64,000 nt of DNA, from assembly GCA_009836625.1 (NCBI GenBank), contig VXVC01000015.1, positions 1 through 64,000 of the forward strand, given 5' to 3'. The notes under the pieces were generated by a model. That model saw only the letters and a program-made list of their open reading frames with translations, made no database searches and was not told the DNA's origin. Made by a program: the position numbers and the translations under genes. This DNA is from Holophagales bacterium (GTDB taxonomy: Bacteria > Acidobacteriota > Thermoanaerobaculia > Multivoradales > Multivoraceae). Below, one piece after another: positions 41,760 through 50,403 of this stretch (its first letter is position 1; every line of letters starts with the position of its first letter).

Positions 41760-43370
41760 TCAGGCCGCTTCGACCACCTCGCCCGCGGCCTGCGCGCGCT
41801 CGATCCGGCTGCTCTCCTCGGCGGCCACGCTGCGGCCGGCGAGCCAGAAGAAGATCCCGCCGAGGACATACGCGCCCAGGCTCGCCACCATCGCCAGTTG
41901 CAGGGAGCGACCGGAGTCGGCGCCGCCGGCCTCGAGCGTGGTGCTCAGCCAACCCATTAGGAAGGGTCCCAGGGCGAGACCCACGAAGGTCACCATCAGG
42001 ATGTAGAACGCCGATGCCGTTCCGCGCATCCTGGGCAGCACCAGGTCGTTGGCCAGGGCGACGGCCGAACCGATCCATGCCGATCCGATGACCGTGTAGA
42101 CGAAGTTGACGACGTAGGCCGTGGTGACGCTCTCGGTCAGCACGAAGAAGGCTCCCAACGGGATCGAGGCCAGGGCGATGATGAGCCCGCAGAGCGGCCG
42201 GGCCTTCGCTGTCTTCTGCTTCATCCAGTCGGAGAAGTAGCCGCCTCCGGCGACTCCCATCCAGCCCGCGACGGCGGCCGTTACTCCGAGAATCAGGCCG
42301 GCTTCGCCGGCGCTCTGGTCGTGTACCCGCCGAAAGTAGGTCGGCGCCCAGAAGCCGAGGCCGTAGCCGACGAACGCCATCCAGCCGAAGCCGAACATGC
42401 CGTAGATCATCGAACGGGATCGGTAGACGAGCTCGAACGTGGGCCGGTCCCTCAGCCGTAGCCCCTGGACCCAGGAGAGGAAGGCATAGGCGCCGATCGC
42501 GAGGGCGATCCACTGCACCGGGTTGCCGAAGATCTGGATCAGGCCGAAGGAGACAGCGGCGCATCCGACCGCGATCAGCAGATTCCCGGCCACTGTCCGG
42601 GCGCCTCCGGCACGCTGGAGGGAAAGCAGGGTCAGCGGCGGCAGGATGGCGGCCGTCTCCTTCCCCAGCTCCTTGAAGGGCGCGGGGTGATCCCTGGTGA
42701 CGATGCCCTCCTGAAGACCGCGGATCGGCTCGCGCAGGGTCCATACCCAGATCGCCATCAGCAGGCCCGGCAGGCCCACGGCGAAGAACGCGACCTGCCA
42801 ACCCGCGAGGCCGAAGGGTGCACCGCCGTCCGCGTAGGCGTTGTTCCACCTGTCGACGATCTGACCGCCGATCAGGATGCCGAGGCCGGCGCCGATGTAG
42901 ACGCCGCTCGAGTACATCGCGGTCACCGTGGCCCGGAGCCGCGGCGGGTAGTAGTCGCCGAGCATCGAGAACGCCGCCGGCCCGGCGCTCGATTCGCCGA
43001 TTCCGACGCCGATCCGGTAGGCGGCGAGCGAGACGAAGCCGCGGGCGGTGCCCGACAGCGCGGTCATCAGGCTCCAGGCGGCGAGGCCGACCGAGATCAG
43101 ACTCTTGCGGGTCCACATGTCGGCCAGACGGCCGAGCGGGATCCCGAAGATGGCGTAGAAAACGGCGAACGCGGTGCCGTAGAGGAAGCCGAGTTGAGCG
43201 TCGCTGACGCCGAGATCGTTGCGGATGTCCTCGGCGAGGATCGAGAGGATCTGGCGGTCGATGAAGTTGAAGACGTAGACCAGGACGAGAACGCCCAGGA
43301 CGTAGTTGGAGTACCGCCTGCTCGGCGCCTGCGCGGCTGGGGTCTGGCGATCCTGGTCTGTTGTCGTCAT
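41760..43370 (-). CDS. spinster-type MFS transporter
   Basis: 536-residue major facilitator with about 12 helices. VLGVLVLVYVFNFIDRQILSI and GRLADMWTRKSLISVGLAAWS (motif A) mark it as a spinster-like MFS protein; these often carry lipids or small hydrophobic molecules in eukaryotes, with unclear bacterial substrates. It converges with xth (6-base gap) and its start is 13 bases downstream of the ferritin stop. Long loops contain acidic and basic runs; the C-terminal tail ends in EVVEAA. Confidence 0.85.
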   Translation of the reverse strand: MTTTDQDRQTPAAQAPSRRYSNYVLGVLVLVYVFNFIDRQILSILAEDIRNDLGVSDAQLGFLYGTAFAVFYAIFGIPLGRLADMWTRKSLISVGLAAWSLMTALSGTARGFVSLAAYRIGVGIGESSAGPAAFSMLGDYYPPRLRATVTAMYSSGVYIGAGLGILIGGQIVDRWNNAYADGGAPFGLAGWQVAFFAVGLPGLLMAIWVWTLREPIRGLQEGIVTRDHPAPFKELGKETAAILPPLTLLSLQRAGGARTVAGNLLIAVGCAAVSFGLIQIFGNPVQWIALAIGAYAFLSWVQGLRLRDRPTFELVYRSRSMIYGMFGFGWMAFVGYGLGFWAPTYFRRVHDQSAGEAGLILGVTAAVAGWMGVAGGGYFSDWMKQKTAKARPLCGLIIALASIPLGAFFVLTESVTTAYVVNFVYTVIGSAWIGSAVALANDLVLPRMRGTASAFYILMVTFVGLALGPFLMGWLSTTLEAGGADSGRSLQLAMVASLGAYVLGGIFFWLAGRSVAAEESSRIERAQAAGEVVEAA

Positions 43371-43383
43371 TCGACTCCCGTGG

Positions 43384-43911
43384 TCATTCGGCTCCGTCCG
43401 CTCCTGGTTCCGCCATGGCGCCGGGCACTGTGCCCTTCGCGAGTTCCTGGTCGATCATCAGCATGCCGACGCCGTCGCCGCCCACCAGGCGCAGCCTTCC
43501 CAGCAGGGTGCGCGCGACGTTCTCCTCCTCGACCTGCTCGTTGATGAACCACTGGAGCATGATCGAGGCGGCCCGATCGTGGACCTTCTCGGAGAGATCG
43601 TAGAGTTCCTCGATCGCTTTCGTAACGTGTTGTTCGCTTTCCAGGATCGCCGCGACCGCAGCCTCGGGTGACTCCCACTCCGTGGGCTGCGCCGGGATCT
43701 CGGGGATCTTCACGAGGAGGTCGCGGTCCGCGAGGTGATCGATGATGCGGTGGGCGTGGCCGAGTTCATCGGCGGACTGGCCGCGGAGCCAGGCGCCGAA
43801 GCCGGGCAGGTCGATGCGCTCGAGCCAGAGCGCCATGGACAGGTAGCGGTGCGCGGCCTCGAACTCGAGCCCGAGGTGTGCGTTCAGACGATCGTGGAGG
43901 GTCTGGTCCAT
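43384..43911 (-). CDS. ftnA: ferritin-like iron storage protein
   Basis: 175-residue non-haem ferritin. The ferroxidase site residues are visible: LEFEAAHRYLSMALWLE, then SADELGHAHRIIDHL, the ESEQHVTKAIEEL helix and MLQWFINEQVEEENVA. The extra C-terminal 25 residues (GTVPGAMAEPGADGAE) are disordered and acidic. It oxidises and stores Fe2+, and sits near the heme genes only 4 kb away. No iron-responsive operator was recognised upstream. Confidence 0.93.
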   Translation of the reverse strand: MDQTLHDRLNAHLGLEFEAAHRYLSMALWLERIDLPGFGAWLRGQSADELGHAHRIIDHLADRDLLVKIPEIPAQPTEWESPEAAVAAILESEQHVTKAIEELYDLSEKVHDRAASIMLQWFINEQVEEENVARTLLGRLRLVGGDGVGMLMIDQELAKGTVPGAMAEPGADGAE

Positions 43912-44018
43912 CGTGTCCTCCGTGTGGGGCGATTGGGTGCGATGGGAAAACGGACGCGGCCAGCATAGCGCCGCCCGATGGAGAACCGGTGAAGCGGGGC
44001 CGGTCTGCCCGGGCCGGG

Positions 44019-44999
44019 CTACGGCAGGAGTTCTTCGACGCCGGCGCGCTCCTCGAACAACTCGTCGAGCGTGGCCTGCATCCGCCCCTGACTGAACTCG
44101 TCGACGTCGAGGCCCTGGACGATCGAGTAGTCGCCGTCGCTGGTGGTCACGGGGAACGAGTAGACGACGCCTTCGCGCGTCCCGTAGCTGCCGTCGGCCT
44201 GGATCGCCATGCTGACCCAGTCCCCGTCGGCCGTGCCCTGGACCCAGGTGCGGATGTGGTCGATCGCTGCGGCGGCTGCGGAAGCCGCCGACGAGGCACC
44301 GCGCGCCTTGATGATCGCCGCGCCGCGCTGCTGAACGGTGGGGATGAACTCCTCGCGGGTCCAGGCCTCGTCGACGAGCTCCGGCGCCGGCCGTCCGTCG
44401 ACCAGGGCGTGGTTGAGGTCCGGGTACTGGGTCGCCGAGTGGTTGCCCCAGATCGTCATGCGGCGCACCCGTGTCGTGTGGGCGCCGGTCTTCTCGGCGA
44501 GCTGGCTGATCGCCCGGTTGTGGTCGAGCCGGGTCATCGCGGTGAACTGCCGCCGGTCGAGGCCCGGCGCGTTGCTGGCAGCGATCAGTGCGTTCGTGTT
44601 CGCCGGGTTGCCGACTACGACCACCCGCAGGTCGCGGCTCGCGTGGGCGTCGAGCGCCTTGCCCTGAACGGAGAAGATCGCCGCGTTCGCCTGCAGCAGG
44701 TCCTTGCGCTCCATGCCCGGTCCGCGCGGCCGCGCGCCGACCAGCATGGCGATGTCCACGCCGTCGAAGGCCTCGTCGGCGTCCGAACTCGTGACGACCT
44801 CGTGCAGCAGGGGGTACGCCGAGTCACGGAGTTCCATGACCACTCCCGACAGCGCATCCATCGCGGGCGGAATCTCCAGCAGGTGCAGGCTCACCGGCTG
44901 CTCCGGCCCCAGCATCTCGCCGGCCGCGATGCGGAAGATCAGGGAATAGCCGATCTGACCGGCGGCTCCGGTGACGGCGACTCGAACGGGTGTCTGCAT
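44019..44999 (-). CDS. mdh: malate dehydrogenase
   Basis: 326-residue NAD-dependent malate dehydrogenase of the cytosolic-like group. Cofactor site [21 protein letters not shown], substrate loop [26 protein letters not shown] and the catalytic His in [12 protein letters not shown] are all present. It catalyses the last TCA-cycle step. ATG 44999 is used. The 107-base gap to ferritin contains nothing I recognise apart from GC-rich, weakly palindromic sequence. Confidence 0.95.
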   Translation of the reverse strand: MQTPVRVAVTGAAGQIGYSLIFRIAAGEMLGPEQPVSLHLLEIPPAMDALSGVVMELRDSAYPLLHEVVTSSDADEAFDGVDIAMLVGARPRGPGMERKDLLQANAAIFSVQGKALDAHASRDLRVVVVGNPANTNALIAASNAPGLDRRQFTAMTRLDHNRAISQLAEKTGAHTTRVRRMTIWGNHSATQYPDLNHALVDGRPAPELVDEAWTREEFIPTVQQRGAAIIKARGASSAASAAAAAIDHIRTWVQGTADGDWVSMAIQADGSYGTREGVVYSFPVTTSDGDYSIVQGLDVDEFSQGRMQATLDELFEERAGVEELLP

Positions 45000-45137
45000 G
45001 GCCTGGTTTCCTCCTCGATCCGGCGCGGGATCGTAGCACCGCGGGCTCGCGCGCGTGCTGGTTCGGAAGCATCGGCGGCGGGGAGAGATTGCACGGGTTG
45101 TTCGCTAGATTCGTAGTTCTCTCTGAGGGGAGGAACC

Positions 45138-48100
45138 ATGCGGTGTCGCGCGTTGGACGGCGTTCGCTATCGAGCGGTCGCTGTGTCTTTGGCGGCGGGC
45201 TTGCTGGCGGTAGCCGGTGCTGGAGCTGCGGTCGAGGTGAGTGGCTCTATCCAGGGGCGGCCCGATGCCGGTCCGCTGGAGGTGTCCCTGGTGCGGGCGC
45301 CTACGCTCTACGAGCTGCTGAGCACAGTTCTGCGCGATGAACCGGACGGCTTTCATGCGGCGGAGGTGACGGTCCAGACCTCGGGCGGCCGCTTCGCGAT
45401 CCAGGTTGCCGAGCCGGGTGTACGTTGGATCAGACTACAAGGTCCCGGCACGGCGCCGAGGACGTATCTGCTCGTGGGGCCGGAGACGCACACCCTTCTT
45501 CCGCCGCTTGAGCTGGGCAACACCGCTTCCTGCAGCCTGACACTGGTGGCGCCCGGGAGCGCCTGGGTGGTCAGGGGCCGGAGCCTGCGTGATCTTCGTT
45601 TGTCGCGCTCGTGGAGCATGTGGCCGCCGCTGCGCCGGCTACAGGCCGGGAGAGCGACCAGCTACGAGTTCGAGGCCGGAAGGAGCAGGCGGACCGTTTC
45701 CGGCGTTCAGCGGGATGCCGTGGCGCTGACGATCGGTGCGCCCGGGTACGAGCCGAAGGTCGTCGATTGCCTCGCCGGGGCACCTGTCGCCGTCGAACTG
45801 GAACGCCTGGCCGCGCCGGTCGCCGACGGTGTCCTGAGGCGGAATGGTGCGCCGGTGCCCGCAGCGATTCTCATTCGCGCCGACGGCTGGCCGGCCGGGA
45901 CGACGGATGAGCTGGGTCGATACGGGGTGCCGGCGGGCGCCTACCAGGTGCTGGACAGGGGCGGCGGATTGGATGGGGTCGAACTGAACGGGGGCGTCGC
46001 CGAACTGAACGCGAGTGCGCCGCAGCCGGTGCCTGTGACGCTGACGGGTGTCGGCAGGGACCGCGATGAGCTACCGACCGTCGCGGTGGTTCACTGGTCC
46101 TCGTCGGGAGTGCCGCTTGCCTTCCATGGCGGGCGACCGGAGAACACGACGTTTCTCGTCGCCGCCGGCCCCGGAGTAGCGAGAACGACCGTGTTGGCGG
46201 AGCGATTCAGTCCACTGCGGATTGCGTGGTCCGCCGGGTCCAAAGGGATGTCGTTGGAGCCTCTGCGGCGGCTCCGCGGAGTCTCCCTGAACATGGCCGG
46301 TGACCCTGTGGAGGGTGCGCAGGTCGTGGCATCCGGATATGGAGCCACGGCGGGGCCGGCCGGATTGAGCGACGAGGCCGGGCGGTTTCTCGTGGAGGTG
46401 CCGGAGCCGCTGGAACGAAGGTGGCTCGTCGCGGGCGCACCGGGCTACCGCGAAACGCGCACGAGACTGAGCGACCTGCTCAGTCAGACCGCGGCGGACC
46501 AGCTTGTCGTGGAACTGAGGTCAACCCGGGCGATTCTGGGCCGGCTCGTTTCGGCCCGGAGCGGCAGCGGCGTACCCGGAGCGGTGGCCCTCGCGCGTCG
46601 TTGGGTAGCGGATCGGTTCGTGGGTGAAGCCTCGACGTGGAATCTTGGGGACCCATCGCTGCTGCAGTTCGTGAGCACGGACGGCGACGGGACGTTCCGA
46701 CTCGATCCGCCGGACGAGGACGATGTCCGGCTCGTCGCGGCCGCGCCTGGCCATGGCACGGTTCGGCGGCCGCTCCCGGAGGCGGTTCCGGGGGATGCCG
46801 GGGACCAGCAGCTCGGCGACGTGGTGCTGGAGTCGGAGACCGTTCTGCGGGGCCGTGTCGTGGACGAGGAGGGTGCCCCGGTCGAGGACGCCGCGGTTGA
46901 CTTCGGAAGCGGCGGGGGAACCTACTCGCCGGTGGGCTCTATCGGCGATGAGAAGCTCGGTGCGACGACCGACGCAAGCGGGGGCTTTCGCATCGGCGGG
47001 CTGGTGCCGGGCGATGTCGTCTCCTTGCGGATTCGGGCGGCCGGTTTTGTGCCCGAGAACGTGTCGCCGGTACGGGTGGATGCCGCGACAGAGGGGGAAG
47101 TGCTCGGAGTGCGGCTCCGAACAGCCTATGAGTTGGCCGGCCGCGTAACGGACGAGTCGACCGGCGAGGGCGTCAAGGCGCGCATCCGGTTTCAGCAGAC
47201 GGTCCGCCGCGGTGGCGCCAGTACGGAGTCCGAGCCGGACGGAGACTTCGTACTGACCGGCTTCCCGATGGGTGCGGGCGTTCTCACCGTTCGCGCCGAG
47301 GCCTACGAGAATCTCGACCGCGTCCTGGCTGAACTGCCGCGGAGCTCTATCGATCTCGTCCTCCGACCGAAGGCGGAGATCGAGGTGACGGGTGTGGTGG
47401 TCCGCGATGGCGCGCCGGTGCCGGGCGCTTCGGTCTCCATCCGCTCGGCCGTGTCCGTCACCGATGTTGCCGGTCGGTTCGCCGTCAGGGCCCCGCTGGG
47501 ACCGGCGACTGTCGAGTGCCGGGTACCCGGCCTGGCGCGGAGCAAGCGGCGCCAGATCGATGTGGTGGCGAACATGGGCGAGATCACGATCGACGTCACG
47601 CCGGTGACGGTGCGTGGCCGGGTCCTGGGGCCGGACGGAACGCCCGTGTCGGGCGCCTCCGTGGATGCGCGGCCTCGGAATCGGGACCGGTTCATCGTCG
47701 GGTACGGCGGTGGAAACGCGCAAACCGGCCAGGATGGCGGCTTTGAGTTCCAGATCGACCCGGGCCTCTACTCCCTGAGTGCGCGCACCGGCGGCGCCGG
47801 AGGCCCTGAGGTCGAGGTGACCGTCGCCGCCGGCGACCGGCCGTACGTGGAGTTGGAGGTGCCGCAGCCCCGTCTCGTGAGCGTCCGGGTTCTCGGTCTT
47901 ACGGCCCCGGAGGCTGCCGAAGTGGTGGTGAGGGTCAGCGCGACGTATCCGGAGGGCGGGTCGATGAGCACGACCCTGGTCCGCCCCACGGGAGGAACCG
48001 ATCTGGAGCCGGTGTTCGAAGCCCCCTTTCACGAGCGAGAGGGCGCCACGATGATCGCTACGGCTTCGGTGGCCGGGCGCACGCGCCGGTCGCCGATTCA

Positions 48101-48695
48101 GTACCCGCCGAGTGGTGTGGCGGAGGTGGAGATCTCGTTCGCGGACGGCGGCGGCGCCATCGAGGGTACGGTGACGCTTGACGAGTGGCCGCTGGTTGGC
48201 GAATGGGTACTGGCCCGGGAGGAAGGCCGGGGACTGAGCTGGAGCGTTCGCACCGACCAGCGCGGGCGCTTCTTGATCGACGGCCTGCGTACCGGCGACG
48301 AAGTCGCCATCGCGGCGGTCGGGCAGCAACGCGCGATTCGCGTGGCCGATACGGTCGTCCACGTCGATCTTGAGGCGACCAGCGCCGCGGTTCGAGGCCG
48401 GTTGTTCGACGGTGAGACCGGTCTGCCAGCCGCGGGGATGCTGGTTTCCGCGATACCGGCGCAGAGTGCGGCTTTCGGTGAGATCGCGGCAGCGTCCAGA
48501 CGCCTCGTGTACACGCGCACCGCCGAGGACGGCTCGTTCGTGCTCGATGGCCTGTTCTCGGCTCCTTACCGGCTGGAGGTCCGGCCGAGCGGCACTAGCC
48601 GGACATCCGAAGACATCGCCGGGTCGGCGGACGTGGACCTCAGTGCTCGCGACGCGGACGTCACACTGTCAGTGCGGGTGCCGGCGGATCGGTAG
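45138..48695 (+). CDS. large exported carboxypeptidase-regulatory-like repeat protein
   Basis: 1185-residue secreted protein. A signal peptide VSLAAGLLAVAGAGAAV precedes a chain of beta-sandwich domains of the carboxypeptidase-D regulatory type. At least six repeats share the pattern GRV-DG-P-xGA-V followed by T-DG-F-I: for example LRGRVVDEEGAPVEDAAVDF, LAGRVTDESTGEGVKARI, VRGRVLGPDGTPVSGASVD and VRGRLFDGETGLPAAGMLVS. No enzymatic domain is seen. GAGGGGAGGAA-like SD (GAGGGGAGG) precedes the ATG. Likely a surface or periplasmic adhesive/scaffold protein; partner unknown. Confidence 0.8.
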   Translation: MRCRALDGVRYRAVAVSLAAGLLAVAGAGAAVEVSGSIQGRPDAGPLEVSLVRAPTLYELLSTVLRDEPDGFHAAEVTVQTSGGRFAIQVAEPGVRWIRLQGPGTAPRTYLLVGPETHTLLPPLELGNTASCSLTLVAPGSAWVVRGRSLRDLRLSRSWSMWPPLRRLQAGRATSYEFEAGRSRRTVSGVQRDAVALTIGAPGYEPKVVDCLAGAPVAVELERLAAPVADGVLRRNGAPVPAAILIRADGWPAGTTDELGRYGVPAGAYQVLDRGGGLDGVELNGGVAELNASAPQPVPVTLTGVGRDRDELPTVAVVHWSSSGVPLAFHGGRPENTTFLVAAGPGVARTTVLAERFSPLRIAWSAGSKGMSLEPLRRLRGVSLNMAGDPVEGAQVVASGYGATAGPAGLSDEAGRFLVEVPEPLERRWLVAGAPGYRETRTRLSDLLSQTAADQLVVELRSTRAILGRLVSARSGSGVPGAVALARRWVADRFVGEASTWNLGDPSLLQFVSTDGDGTFRLDPPDEDDVRLVAAAPGHGTVRRPLPEAVPGDAGDQQLGDVVLESETVLRGRVVDEEGAPVEDAAVDFGSGGGTYSPVGSIGDEKLGATTDASGGFRIGGLVPGDVVSLRIRAAGFVPENVSPVRVDAATEGEVLGVRLRTAYELAGRVTDESTGEGVKARIRFQQTVRRGGASTESEPDGDFVLTGFPMGAGVLTVRAEAYENLDRVLAELPRSSIDLVLRPKAEIEVTGVVVRDGAPVPGASVSIRSAVSVTDVAGRFAVRAPLGPATVECRVPGLARSKRRQIDVVANMGEITIDVTPVTVRGRVLGPDGTPVSGASVDARPRNRDRFIVGYGGGNAQTGQDGGFEFQIDPGLYSLSARTGGAGGPEVEVTVAAGDRPYVELEVPQPRLVSVRVLGLTAPEAAEVVVRVSATYPEGGSMSTTLVRPTGGTDLEPVFEAPFHEREGATMIATASVAGRTRRSPIQYPPSGVAEVEISFADGGGAIEGTVTLDEWPLVGEWVLAREEGRGLSWSVRTDQRGRFLIDGLRTGDEVAIAAVGQQRAIRVADTVVHVDLEATSAAVRGRLFDGETGLPAAGMLVSAIPAQSAAFGEIAAASRRLVYTRTAEDGSFVLDGLFSAPYRLEVRPSGTSRTSEDIAGSADVDLSARDADVTLSVRVPADR

Positions 48696-48718
48696 CAGTC
48701 CACCCATAGACTCGGCAC

Positions 48719-49744
48719 ATGGCGGAGCGGGTTCTGGTCACCGGCGGAGCCGGCTTCATCGGCAGTCACACCTGCGTCGAGCTGCTGGGTGCGGGCTGGG
48801 ACGTCACAGTCATCGACGATCTCTCGAACAGCTCGCCGGAGGCGCTGCGGCGGGTCGAGGAGTTGGCCGGACGGAGACTGCGTTTCGTCGAAGGAGACGT
48901 ACTCGACGAAGCGGCTCTGGAGCGGGCGTTCGGCGACGGCGGCTGTGAGGCGGTCATCCATTTCGCGGCGAAGAAGGCGGTGGGCGAGTCGTGCGCCGAC
49001 CCGCTTGGCTACTACCGGACGAACGTGGCGGGCACGATCAGCCTGTTGCGGACGATGCGTCGCCACGACGTACGCCGGCTCGTCTTCTCGTCGTCGGCGA
49101 CGGTCTACGGCGATCCGGGTCCGGGCGCCTGTCCGCTGGCGGAGAACGCACCGCTCAGGCCGTCCAATCCCTACGGTCACACCAAGCTCTGCGTCGAGCG
49201 GATGCTGCGGGATCTCGCGGCGTCGGAGGAGGGCTGGCGGATCCTGTCGCTCCGCTACTTCAACCCGGCCGGTGCCCACCCGAGCGGCCGGATCGGCGAG
49301 GACCCGCGGGGCTTGCCGGAGAACCTGCTGCCTGGCGCCATGCAGGTCGCCGTGGGCAGGTTGCCGCAGCTGCGGGTGTTCGGGACGGACTATCCGACCC
49401 GGGACGGCACGGCGATCCGCGACTATCTCCACGTCGTTGACGTCGCGACCGGGCATCTGCGGGCACTGGACCATCTGCCGGCGATCGAGGGCTGCGCCGA
49501 GTACAACCTCGGCACCGGTCGCGGGGTCACGGTGTTCGAGGTGCTCGAGGCCGTGAGACGGGCCAGCGACCAGGAGATCCCGACCGTGCTCGAAGGACGG
49601 CGGCAGGGTGACGCGACAGAGGTGTGGGCGGACCCGGCGCTCGCGGGCCGCGATCTCGACTGGACGGCGGAGCGCGGCCTCGACGACATCTGCGTCGACG
49701 CCTGGCGCTGGCAGAGCGCCAACCCCGAGGGGTTCGGGAGTTGA
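48719..49744 (+). CDS. galE: UDP-glucose 4-epimerase
   Basis: 341-residue NAD-dependent epimerase interconverting UDP-glucose and UDP-galactose. TGGAGFIGSHTCVELLGAG is the nucleotide site, then DDLSNS, HFAAKKAVGESC, SSSATVYGDP, the catalytic Tyr/Lys in PYGHTKLCVERML and LRYFNPAGAHPSGRIGE. It supplies sugars for envelope polysaccharides. Its stop overlaps the TTG start of the DsbA-like gene (TTGA), so a link with the following genes is likely. Confidence 0.94.
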   Translation: MAERVLVTGGAGFIGSHTCVELLGAGWDVTVIDDLSNSSPEALRRVEELAGRRLRFVEGDVLDEAALERAFGDGGCEAVIHFAAKKAVGESCADPLGYYRTNVAGTISLLRTMRRHDVRRLVFSSSATVYGDPGPGACPLAENAPLRPSNPYGHTKLCVERMLRDLAASEEGWRILSLRYFNPAGAHPSGRIGEDPRGLPENLLPGAMQVAVGRLPQLRVFGTDYPTRDGTAIRDYLHVVDVATGHLRALDHLPAIEGCAEYNLGTGRGVTVFEVLEAVRRASDQEIPTVLEGRRQGDATEVWADPALAGRDLDWTAERGLDDICVDAWRWQSANPEGFGS

Positions 49745-50403
49745 GCGAAGACGGCACGCCGGCCCGCGGCGACGTGCCGCTCGAGGTGTTCGTCTACTAC
49801 GACTTCGCCTCCAGCCTGAGCTACGTGGCGCACCGGGTGCTGGCCCGGATCGACGAGCCGCTCGCGGCGGAGCGCGTCGACCTGCGGTGGAAGGCGATCG
49901 ACCTGACCGGGGTGGGGAACTTCCAGCGCGGCCGGCCCCTCGACCCGGCGCGGCGGCAGAGCCTGCTGAGGGTGGCGGCGGCGCTGGACGTGGAACTCGA
50001 CCCACCCGAACGCTGGCCCGATTCGCGCCTTGCCGGCGAGGTCGCGGTGGTCCTGGACGAGCGAATCGACCGCGGACACGACCCGAAGCTCGAACGGGAA
50101 TGGCGGGAGGCCGCGTTCGCGGCGTACTACGAGCAGCTGGACGAGATCGAAGACGTGCTGCGGGACTTCGAACGCCGGGCTGCTTTTCCGCTCGGCGCCG
50201 CGGACGATCTTGCCGCCGGCCGGCGGCTGGCCGAGGTCACGCGCAGCGCGGTGGCGGCCGGAGTCGAGGGCGTGCCGACCCTGATGCTCGACGTTTTCCC
50301 GCTGTGCGGCATCCACGACGAGGAGACGATGCTGGGGATGATCCAGCGCTACGCCCGCCGGCGCCGCCGGCTGGAGGCGGACGCGGCGGTCGGGGTGAAC
50401 TGA
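49741..50403 (+). CDS. DsbA-fold oxidoreductase-like protein lacking a CXXC
   Basis: 220-residue protein of the DsbA/FrnE/HCCA-isomerase group. TTG 49741 overlaps the galE stop and has GAGGGG 7 bases upstream; the protein begins EVFVYYDFASSLSYVAHRVL, where a redox enzyme would carry CXXC. The helical insert and the cis-Pro region VEGVPTLMLDVFPLCGIHDEETML fit the fold. Without the Cys pair it cannot work as a thiol oxidase; a glutathione-dependent isomerase role or loss of activity are options. No signal peptide. Confidence 0.78.
   Translation: MSEDGTPARGDVPLEVFVYYDFASSLSYVAHRVLARIDEPLAAERVDLRWKAIDLTGVGNFQRGRPLDPARRQSLLRVAAALDVELDPPERWPDSRLAGEVAVVLDERIDRGHDPKLEREWREAAFAAYYEQLDEIEDVLRDFERRAAFPLGAADDLAAGRRLAEVTRSAVAAGVEGVPTLMLDVFPLCGIHDEETMLGMIQRYARRRRRLEADAAVGVN

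Noticed and set aside
43912..44018. Possible iron-regulatory site upstream of ferritin
   Set aside because: No Fur-like palindrome can be seen.
46521..48362. Open frame of over 600 codons antisense to the repeat protein
   Set aside because: Composition-driven shadow; the plus strand has signal peptide and repeats.
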